Source of the DNA: Liolophura sinensis
Taxonomy: Eukaryota > Mollusca > Polyplacophora > Chitonida > Chitonidae
DNA: 64,000 bases
Direction: 5' to 3'
Assembly (NCBI RefSeq): GCF_032854445.1
Contig: NC_088302.1
Coordinates: 4,151,338-4,215,337, forward strand
This document shows, piece after piece, positions 25,301 to 37,300 of the stretch; the stretch's first letter is position 1; every line of letters begins with the position of its first letter. The translations under genes and the position numbers were made by a program. The notes beneath the pieces were generated by a model that made no database searches, had not been told where the DNA came from, and saw nothing but the letters and a program-made list of their open reading frames with translations.

Positions 25301-28300
25301 TAAAGTGACCTGTCACCTTTTGAGCAGTTCAACGTAAAACATATAAATTCACCATTATTGGAGCCGGTCATTCATGCGGTCAAGCAACACAATTAGTTTT
25401 GGATTGTTTTCGATTTTAATCGTCCTCTGTAGCCGATCATAGAAGACAGACAGCCAGCCAATGGGATAGCATGTATCAAAGCGACATTCATTGGAAGCCA
25501 GCACATGTTGTATCTACTTTTCTTTCACTTTCCTGGTATACTGAAGATTGATCAAACTAAATATGAATGGACTCTCACAGTGTTTTATACCCACTAAACC
25601 TTATCACCATAGTTTGAATGTATTCAAAGCCTAATTTTTATGTAATTATAACCAATACACACATCGAGAAGTAATTTGCACAGTGCTGTGAAGCTTGCAT
25701 GTTTAATAACATAAACAAATCAAACTTTTCATCGTTGATTTTATAATAATTGTACATGTATATATAAAGTCCATGGAAAAAAGTGCTTTAGTGGTTGGAA
25801 AGTTTGAAGGTTACAGTAACAGAGTATAAATTTTATGACTACATGACTTGAATTACTGACAAGTGAATTTATGAGTGTGGAAGTACTTATGGCATCCTTG
25901 GAGGATCACGGAAAATTGTTCTATTGCTCAATAGTGGTACTTGACCATTGGGTTATTACTGAAGTACCTGATAGACTGCAGTGCTGTTTATGAAGTGCTG
26001 GCAGATCTGTGACTGGGCGAGCTGATCAGGGCTGAGATATTGTGATCACTCTGTGTGGGGTGGTAGGTGAGTAGGATGGCGAGGTAGGGAGGGTGGGTGC
26101 TCACTAGAGACATTCGCCTGCGAATTCTGCATGTAAGGATTTGCAGCTAAGCCACAGAGTGAAAACTGATCGAGCTGAAAACTAATGGTGGTGTAACATG
26201 GGTTGTCATTATACACCCATTCATTATATAGTCTATTGATTTCCAGCGAGCTTTATACATGTAACTGTGGTACTGTAAAATTCAAAGTTATTTCATCGGG
26301 TATTTTTCTGTTTTGATGTTTTTGAAGGTGCATTTTTTTTTAAATGCACCTGGAGGGTAAGGGTCAGTGTTCATGTTGAATGAATGAATGAATGATTATG
26401 GCTTAACACCACATCGCCAATATTTCAGCCATATTGTGGCGAGTTTTCATGTTGAAGTTCTTCGTGAGGTTGAGGCTCTTGTACATGTATAAAGTTAGAC
26501 AAAGCTTAATTTTTGTTGTTGAGATAGTTAATCCCATTCTTGGGGAACTGAAGGGCATCCCTTTTTCTTCCCACCATGATGCTGACCACGTCATGTAAGT
26601 GAAATATTCTTGAGTAGGGCGTAAAACACCAATTTCCTGAAATACTTTCTGACCCGCACTAACTTCCAAGTACAGGTTTAGCCAATGGCCTCAGTGTTGT
26701 TGAAAGATGCCCTTTATTTATTTATTTGTTTAGGGCATCCTTCAAAGACATTTAGACCATTGGCTAAACCTTACATGATTTCAGCTGTCATAATGCATGT
26801 ACATGTTGGACACTCTTGTAATACAGAAACACAGACAGATAGTGAAGTACATGTCAGCTGGATGAAGTTTTTTCTGTCTGTAGTCAATAGACCATCATTA
26901 AGACGAATACCTAAACCATGACCTGTGTATATGCTGTCACATGAACTCATATGCTGTCACATGAACTCATATGCTGTCACGTGAACTCATATGCTGTAAC
27001 ACGAACTCATACGCTGTCACATGAACTCATATACTGTCACACAAACTCATATGCTGTAACATGAACTCATATACTGTCACACAAACTCATATGCTGTAAC
27101 ATGAACTCATACGCTGTCACATGAACTCATATACTGTCACATGAACTCATACGCTGTCACATGAACTCATATGCTGTAACGTGAACTCATACGCTGTCAC
27201 ATGAACTCATATGCTGTCACGTGAACTCATATGCTGTCGCATGAACTCATATGCTGTCACATGAACTCATACGCTGTCACATGAACTCATATGCTGTAAC
27301 ATGAACTCATACGCTGTCACATGAACTCATATACTGTCACATGAACTCATACGCTGTCACATGAACTCATATGCTGTCACGTGAACTCATATGCTGTAAC
27401 ACGAACTCATACGCTGTCACGTGAACTCATATGCTGTAACACGAACTGATACGCTGTCACATGAACTCATATGCTGTCACATGAACTCATACGCTGTCAC
27501 ATGAACTCATATGCTGTCACATGAACTCATATGCTGTCACGTGAACTCATACGCTGTCGCATGAACTCATATGCTGTCACATGAACTCATATGCTGTCAC
27601 ATGAACTCATATACTGTCACACAAACTCATATGCTGTCACATGAACTCATATGATGTAACATGAACTCATACGCTGTCACATGAACTCATATGCTGTCAC
27701 ATGAACTCATATGCTGTCACGTGAACTCATACGCTGTCGCATGAACTCATATGCTGTCACATGAACTCATATGCTGTCACATGAACTCATATACTGTCAC
27801 ACAAACTCATATGCTGTCACATGAACTCATATGATGTAACATGAACTCATACGCTGTCACATGAACTCATACGCTCATACGTTGTAACACGAACTCATAT
27901 ACTGTAACACGAACTCATATGATGTCATGAACTCATGCTGTAACATGAACGCACATGCTGTAACAAACTCATATGCTGTGACATGAACTCGTATGTTAAA
28001 ACATGAACTCGTATGCTGTAACATGAACTCATATGCTGTGACATGGACTCATATGCTGTGACATGGACTCATGCTGTGACACGAACTCATACTGTATCAT
28101 GAACTCATATGCTGTGACACGAACTCATATGTTGAAACATGAACTTGTATGCTGTGGCATGAGTTTGTATGCTTGATAAGGAACGTTGCATTATTCATGT
28201 AATTCTGTGTAATTGGTAACCTTCATGGCTATGTACTCAGCTTGTATGACAGAGCTCCTTGACAAACTGTAGAGAAATATGATACAGCCCACTACTGTTG

Positions 28301-31300
28301 TTTGTGGTGGTGTCCTCCACAGAAGGACACATATACAGGGTATGTATGTCTAGTTGTATCAAGCATGGAGCTGTGTCCTGAGTCCCATGTACAGTAGTAC
28401 TGGGCCCCAGTATTTTAGATGCAACTAGGACAGCCTGTATGTCACCACGACCAACTGTGACCTGGATTACGTCCTGTTGTATATGCCAAAAAACTGTCTA
28501 GGGTATGTAAGATTGTGTGAATAGTGTGAGTTAGTTGTGGCTTAATAAAACTCCCAGTTACATTTTGATGGGCCATAGTCCTCCCCGTTACAATTGACAT
28601 TTGAATGTGCCACAGCCCTTGTTGTTACAGTTAACATTTAAGTGTTTCACAGCCCTCCTTGTTACAGTTAACATTTGAGTGTGCCACAGCCCTTCCTGTC
28701 ACAGTTAACATTTGAGTCTGCCACAGCCCTCCCTGTCACAGTTGATATTTGAGTGTGCCACAGCCCACACTGTCACAGTTGGCATTTGGATGTGCCACAG
28801 CCCTTGTTGTTACAGTTAACATTTGAGTGTTTCACAGCCCTTGTTGTTACAGTTAACATTTGAGTGTGCCACAGCCCCCCCTGTCACAGTTAACATTTGA
28901 GTGTGCCACAGCCCTCCCTGTCACAGTTAACATTTGAGTGTGTCACATCCCTCCCTGTCACAGTTGGCATTTGAGTGTGCCACAGCCCACACTGTCACAG
29001 TTAACATTTGAGTGTGCCACAGCCCTCCTTGTCACAGTTAACATTTGAGTGTGCCACAGCCCTCCCTGTCACAGCTGGCATTTGGATGTGCCCCAGCCCA
29101 CACTGTCACAGTGAACAGTTGACTTGCCGCACCCCTCCTTTGCTATAGTTTATTGATGAGTGTGCCATATGCTTCCTTGCTATACTGTAAAATACTTAAA
29201 ATCTGTGCGTGGAACTAATTTTTGCAGATTTCATGGTGAATAATTTACCACAAAAAATAATTCGAACATAAAAAAATTTCAGTATGGAATTGTATTTTAC
29301 AAGTAGTAGTATTAATTAAGTGGAATCTTTGTTGCTGGTTGGCAGGAGGGCCAGCACCCAGGGATAATTAGGCTTTACATATATGTATACAAACTCTGGT
29401 GGTAGGGCTTGGTGGGTATAAAACAAAGAGGCAGTTGGTCTTTAGATTTTTCAGTCTCCAGTATGCCGATAAAGTGAAAGAAATGTAGATGCAAACGTGT
29501 GCTGGCTTCTAGTGAATGTTGCTATGATACACAATATCCCATTGACTGTGGTTCTCCTGTGGACTATTGAGTAGCTTCTTATAAATTGTGACTGTGTACA
29601 ACAACGCAACGGCTGTTTGGCAGCTACGGCAAAGGTGGTGGTTTCTGACCTCCTACGGAGGATGATTAAAACTGAAAACAACCCAAAACTAATTGTGTTG
29701 CCTGACTGCATTAATGAAGAATAAATGAGGGCTTAAATGCTGGTTGTTGATTAAAAACACTCATCAAAGGTGCAGAAACAAGTGACACATCTTTGAATAG
29801 AGCTCATGGAAGGTGCGAAAAAAATCTGACCTAGTGGTAACCCATCCCCCATTGTTTTAATCTCTGATCTGGATTGGGAGGAATAGCGACACAGGAAACA
29901 TAAGAGGACATCCTGCTTAACTTGCTTTGAGTATTTTCTGTTATAACTTTGAAAATTAACAGTTTTGTCATTGTTTTTATTCAGTAGCGGTATTAAATAC
30001 GTGTAAATTAATTCCTGCGAGTCCATTTTTGAAGTAAATCAGTGAAAATAAATTTCAGCGAATAATAAGTACTTTACAGAAGTTAGTAAATGACTGTGCT
30101 ATGTCCCTTCCTGTTATAGTAGATGAATATGCCACATCCTTTCCTTTATAGTTATAGTAGATGAATGTGCCTCAGCCCTCCGTGTTATAGTTATAGTAGA
30201 TGAATGTGCCTCAGCCGTCCGTGTTATAGTTATAGTAGGTGAATGTGCCTCAGCCCTCCCTGTTATAGTAGATGAATGTGCCTCAGGCCTCCCTGTTATA
30301 GTTAGAAGATGAATGTGCCTCAACCCTCCGTGTTATAGTTAGATGAATGTGCCTCAGCCCTCCCTGTTATAGTTAGATGAATGTGCCTCAGCCCTCCCTG
30401 TTGTAGTTAGAAGATGAGTGTGCCTCAGCCCTTCGTGTTATAGTTATAGTAGATGAATGTGCCTCAGCCCTCTCTGTTATAGTTAGAAGATGAATGTGCC
30501 TCATCCCTCCGTGTTATAGTTATACTAGATGAATGTGCCTCAGCCCTCCGTGTTGTAGTAGACGAATGTGCCTCAGCCCTCCCTGTTATAGTGATAGTAG
30601 ATGAATGTGCCTCAGCCCTCCCTGTTATAGTTATAGTAGATGAATGTGCCTCAGCCCTCCCTGTTATAGTTAGAAGATGAATGTGCCTCAGCCCTCCCTG
30701 TTGTAGTTAGAAGATGAGTGTGCCTCAGCCCTCCGTGTTATAGTAGATGAATGTGCCTCAGCCCTCCCTGTTATAGTTAGAAGATGAATGTGCCTCAGCC
30801 CTCCCTGTTATAGTTAGAAGATGAATGTGCCTCAGCCCTCCCTGTTATAGTTATAGTAGATGAATGTGCCTCAGCCCTCCCTGTTATAGTTAGAAGATGA
30901 ATGTGCCTCAGCCCTCCCTGTTGTAGTTAGAAGATGAGTGTGCCTCAGCCCTCCGTGTTATAGTAGATGAATGTGCCTCAGCCCTCCGTGTTATAGTAGA
31001 TGAATGTGCCTCAGCCCTCCCTGTTATAGTTAGAAGATGAGTGTGCCTCAGCCCTCTGTGTTATAGTTATAGTAGATGAATGTGCCTCAGCCCTCCCTGT
31101 TATAGTTATAGTAGCTGAATGTGCCTCAGCCCTCCCTGTTACAGTAGATGACATTTAGTCAATAACATTCGAGTTGTAAGTTTGTATAAAAATATTTTCC
31201 TTCAAATGATTACGATTAGCAAGTGCAAGTAGGCCAACATCTATGTGAATTTAGATTTATAAAGTTGTGCCACCGACTGAATAAGCTTTAAAGCTGTGAA

Positions 31301-34300
31301 GAAGGGAGTGAAAGAATATCACAGGATACCGTAAATGGCCTAAAATTAAATCACTATCTGTCAGATTGAGGTCAATCAGAGACAGCATCAGAGAATTTGC
31401 CAGTCAGAATTGAATTATAGCCCTAGTTGTTATGTATGTAGAGCATTTCACACAAATGTACACTGAACTGACTCCCACATTAGCATACACATCTCCAATA
31501 TTATCTCTTAAACATTCATTTATGTATCTACATTCAGCGAGGTGGAACTGGCTATTAATATTGTAGCTCAGATTATGTTAATTAGGCTAGGGGCTGCTCA
31601 TTTTGACTGTTTCCTTGTTGAATCTGTCAGAATCGTGAGACATGACATACAGATTTCTCAATGTCACATGTATACTGGCAGATGAAAAGCTGTTAAATTG
31701 CCTGATGATGTTGCTTTTGTCTTCCTGTTTTATTTCTGCTTTGAATGGAGAAATCTTACATGAAAGCCTGAGGGACACATTGACCTTTCTGACCTCTCAT
31801 AACTCCTGAGGGACACATTGACATATCTGACCTCTCACAACTCCTGAGGGACACATTCACATTTCTGACCTCACACAACTCCTGAGGGACACATTGACAT
31901 TTCTGACCTCTCACAACTCCTGAGGGACACATTGACCTTTCTGACCTCTCACAACTCCTGAAGACACATTGGCATTTCTGACCTCTCACGACTCCTGAAG
32001 ACACATTGACATTTCTGACCTCTCAAGACTCCTGAGGGACACATTGGCATTTCTGACCTCTCAGCAATCCTGAGGACACAGTGACATTTCTAACCTCTCA
32101 CGACTCCTGAAGACACAGTGACATTTCTGACATCTCAAGATTCCTGAGGGACACATTGACATTTCTGACCTCTGCTGAAGACACATGATTATGTTGCTGC
32201 AACTGGCAATATTTACTGACATCTTGTCTTTACCTTGCGTAATATCTTGGTGTTTTTTGATTGGTGTTTTACACTGGACTTAAGAATATTTCACTTATAC
32301 GACAGTGGACAGCAGTATGGTGGGAAGAAACCAGGCAAAGCCCGGTGGAAACCCACAGCCATCCAGAGGTTGTGCCAGACCTTCCCACCCCGTTTAGACA
32401 TGTAATACATACCATACACATCTATGCTGCTCAGTCATCAGACATGTTTTTGTCCACATGGGGGAGTTAATAGAGCGTAACTCCGTTTTAGATTACATCT
32501 AATAAGTTAGCTCGGGCTGTGGACTGTCATAGCAGTCTGCTGGTGGAGCTGAAGGGCCAAATTAAGGACATGTTGATGTCTGCAGGTGCCTGAATTACGG
32601 CATTCCCTAAAAAAGCCTAAATTACAGTAATATTGGCTAATAATTCAGCTTTCAAGTTTGTTCGAAAAAATTCTCTATATTCATGTGAGCTGTTAGTGCA
32701 CAGATTTATAAGTAAGTTTGACACTATAATTTCGTATAGGAGGCATTGTTTTGAGTCGTCTGGATATATACAATATTTTAGCCGAAATTACCCTGTATTA
32801 CTAGAAAAGTCGCCAAATAGGAAATGGCCAAATTGTATTTCACTCGGAGTGTTAGCAGGCCTGTTATTATCTTCAGTGGAGAGCCCTTTTGGAAGGCTGG
32901 TTGGTGTAGGCCAGGGGTCATGGAGTAAGGGCGGTGTCATGGAGTAAGGGTGGTGTCATAGAGTAAGGGCAGTGTCTTCAACCAAACCCAAGGACACATC
33001 CACTGCAGCTTTGTATTAGCACTGGAATACTAGTGATGCCCAGAACACCTGTGGAATCAAGATACACCTAGCGGCTTTGTGTATGAAAGTACTAAGAATT
33101 CCTCTGCACTATGTGAAATGGGAAGGCATGATAGTTTTCACTCTGCGGAGGTGGCGTAACCTTGAGTCATTCATACATCTGAATAAATTATTGTAGCACA
33201 TTATCTGCAATGTTACAATTTTTAATGTGATGTCCTGCTGCTGGGTGTTTGCCGGGTCCTCATTATTTCTTGCCTAATACAAAGATTTGAATTCTATCTC
33301 CACACAAATCCGGCACTATAAGTGATTGAATGTGTCTCTATTGGCTACATATTGTTGCCGGAAACAGGTCACTCTGCTTGTGATTACTGTGAAACTGGTT
33401 ACAGCAGCAGGATCCTGTAATCAAATAAGTAAATCAAACATATCATTCTAACACGCTTGGTTTTTGTTTACAGTCCCGAGGCCTTCACTTCCGACACACA
33501 GATAACATAAACCACTGGTTTGCCGCCATGATAGAAGTGGGCCTCCCTAAGGTAAGATACGTTGTATGTCATAACAAGCCATGAGATGCACTGAAGTTAT
33601 CTTTTCTATCACCAAACATGCTATTATTTAGGAGAGACTAAATTTCTCAATGAAATCCATCATGTAGTACGTTGATAAACCTTATTTTCAGTCTCCTCTC
33701 GGCCTGCGTATGTTGGAAGGTCTGCCGAGATACTACGGATGGGCATGGCTTCACCCAACCATAATGCTGGTCGGTGTTTGTATAATGAAATGTTCTCGAA
33801 TACAATGTAAAAATCCAATATTGAATAAATAATTTTCATTGTTAAAGCCAGATTTTCCCAGATGTGATGGAAAAACCAAGAAAATGTATTATATCAGAAT
33901 GTTCCGTGTGACTGGTTCCTTTCTTTCCCCACACTGCTGTTGTACTTTTGCAGATTAAGCTGCATATTATGCATAGCTGTTGTTGTTGTTGTTGCAGATT
34001 TTTTACCCAGAAACCACAGACATCTATGATAGGAAAAACATGCCCCGGGCCATATACTGTATCCATGCACTCAGGTGAGTGTAAAAACATGCCTCAGGTC
34101 ATTTTCTGTATCCATGCACTCAGATAAGTGTAAAAACATGCCGAGGACAATTTTATGTATCCATACTTTCAGATGAGTGTAGAAACATGCCTCAGGCCAT
34201 TTTCTGTAACCATGCACTCAGATAAGTGTAAAAACATGCCTCAGGCCATTTTCTGTATCCATGCACTCAGATAAGTGTAAAAACATGCCTCAGGTCATTT

Positions 34301-37300
34301 TCTGTATCCATGCACTCAGATAAGTGTGAAAACATGCCTAGGAAAATCTTCTGTATCCATGCACTCAGATAAGTGTGAAAACATGCCTAGGAAAATCTTC
34401 TGTATCCATACACTCAGATGAGTGTAAAAACATGCCTCCGGTCATTTTCTGTATCCATGCACTCAGATAAGTGTAAGAACATGCCTACGACAATCTTCTG
34501 TATCCATGCACTCTGATGTGTGTAAAAAATATGCCTAGGAAAATCTTCATGCACCCTTCATGTGAGTGTATCCATGCACTCACATGAGTGTAATGACATG
34601 CCTAGGGCAATTTTCTGTATCCATGCACTCGGGTGAGTGTAAAAGCATGCTTAGGACAGTTTTCTGTATCCATTCACTCAGGTGAGTGTAAAAGCATGCT
34701 TAAGACAATTTCCTTTATCGATGCACTCAGGTGAGTGTAAAACCATGCTTAGGACAATTTTCTCTATCCCTGCAGCCAGGTCAGCCTTATCACAGTTTAC
34801 TGTGAATGGAATGCAGTGTTTGTACCTCATTTTGGATTGTACCTGTACTGGTTTAGGCACATATTCTACTGGAGATGTGCAACTTTATCGTTATTAGGGA
34901 TATAATATCCGAATATAGCACAGATTCTAGTGCTGATATCTGGCTGAAACCACTGCGGGTTTTGAACCAGCGACCCCAGAGTCAGGCACCAAATCGCCAG
35001 CAATACATGTCAACCACCTAGACCACTCGACCAACAGGTTTTCCACAAAAATAGTAGTAGTAGCTGACTGGCAGACAGAACGATATATCCACCTAAGGGG
35101 GTGGCGTCATTTGTGATCGGGGCCTTTGTGGCTCCGTCCGTTAGCGCGCTAGCGCAGCGTTATGACCCGGGAGCCTCTCACCAATGCGGTCGCTGTGAGT
35201 TCAAGTCAAGCTCATGGTGGCTTCCTCTCCTGCCGTAAGTGGGAAGGTCTTACAGCAACCTGCGGATGGTCGTTTCCCTCTTTCTGTGCCCGGTTTCCAC
35301 CCACCATAATGCTGGCCGCCGTCGTATAAGTGAAATATTCTTGAGCACGACGTAAAACACCAATCAAAAAAAAAAAATCATTTGTGATCATCGTGTATCC
35401 ACCTAAGGGGTGGCGCCATTTGTGATCATCAGAGGGGTAATGCATGTTGGCTGTAAAGTCCTCCGGTTAACTACCTTCTATTTTTGTGGAAAACCTGTTG
35501 GTCGAGTGGTCTAGGTGGTTGACATGTATTGCTGGCGATTTGGTGCCTGACTCTGAGGTTGCTGGTTCGAAACCTGCAGTGGCCTCAGCCAAATTTCAGC
35601 GCTAAAATCTGTGCTATATTCAAAAGTCTCATCCCTAATAATGATAATACTGTTACTTAATTCACTTTCTAAACTGACATTTATACCTGTCAGATATGCA
35701 ACTTGTATGATATTGTGCAAGTAGAATAACAATTGATCAAATAGCATAACATTTTTCTGTGGAAAATTGTTTTTGTATCACCAAATGGAATCTTCCCTGA
35801 ATAAAATGTGAATCACACTCTTATTGATTCTGGTACAGATAGTGACGGGTGTAGTATAGCAGTTCAGTAAGATCCTTAGGAAATGCCAGGCTCAAACTGG
35901 CAATTTTAGGTTATATTCAGAGGTAGAGAAAAGAACTTGTTTGGAAAATGTGTCTTGTTCTTGTTTGTCACTGAAAAAAAATACATGGCTCACAAATAAG
36001 ATTAATCGCTGACATTACCATGTACAGTGTTGATTAAATATCCAGTTACCCTTACATTTCTTTGATCTTGATTCTTTACATATAATTTGGTAGCAGAGCA
36101 TTTTGAGTTTTCTGTGAAGTTTACACGGAAGAGACATGACCTGTGATAAAAAAATAAGTTATATTAAAACATAAGCAAACAAAGAGAAGCTAGTTATTCT
36201 GTCTTCATGTCTGCTTTTTCACCGAACACGAAATGTTTGTTATGAGATAATTTCCCTGTTTGTTGCGTTGGCTGCCTGAGTGCAAGGTGTGTTGATACAG
36301 TTATATAGCTGTGTTGATTACAGGTGTGCAGCCATAGATGTGAATACAGGTGGGCAGTTCCCCATACATATCACATCATACATAACAGCAGTCTATGACT
36401 CATACTGATTGTCAAGCGTATAAAATAATACCTGTGAAGTAGTCCAGTTGTTACTGAAAAATAGCATTGCCGAGACTCTACTATAATACAAACTTTCTAA
36501 GGGTTTATATATAACTGCATGTTTTCGATCTTCCCTGGGGACATCCACTCCAACACAAACTCACGCTGTTTGCTAATTAGTTAACATAATTGGATAAAAG
36601 CTGACAAAATATAATATGTTTAATAGGACAAGTGTTATCTGTGGCATATGTGCATGAAGGAGGCCTCTGCTTTCAATTTGGTACAGATTTTCCCCTTGTT
36701 GATAAATTGAATGTGTACATACTTCTAGTTCATGCTACCCAATGTCGCCAAATTGAGGGCACATTTGATAGGCTCAGTTTTTTGAGGCCCTGACAAAGGT
36801 TGAGTCTGTCGGGAGAACGTGAAATGACTTCCCTGATTTACATGTACATATCCTTTCCTTGCCAAGAGCTGAATCCTTAGAGGTAAAGATGCTGGCATTG
36901 ACTCTCCCAGTGGCTTTCTGCCAACAAGGTCATCTGTTGAAATTCAAGTCACATTAAGACTGCCTTTTTACACTGCCTCTCTGAGGGGAAATGTGTCAAG
37001 GGCCAGACTGTCACCCTAGTTAACCAGCTATATGGGGTCCTATGTTATGAGTAACACAGTATGTACATACACAGGGGTCAAAATCAACCACAAAATGTCA
37101 CTGGCCAAATGGATGCATGTCCTTTGACACTTGCTGATCATGGTATTTCTGCATCAAGTCAATACTGGCTGGTCATTCGGTTAGAGAATGAAATTATACA
37201 GCAGTTTAGGAGATCATGTTTTTCTTGTCTTGACACAATTTTTTTTCTTGTCTTCTCACAATTTTAAACCCATTCAACTTTACTGCTAAAATCAGTGTCA

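Noticed and set aside
29451-29711. 86-codon minus-strand frame as a transposase fragment
   Set aside because: The related segment at 25377 does not keep the frame, so the shared sequence does not look protein-coding.
35474-35600. Genuine tRNA-Ser/Leu gene in the right inverted arm
   Set aside because: The A and B boxes are good, but a mirrored copy lies in the left arm and I could not fold an acceptor stem; treated as a tRNA-like mobile element.
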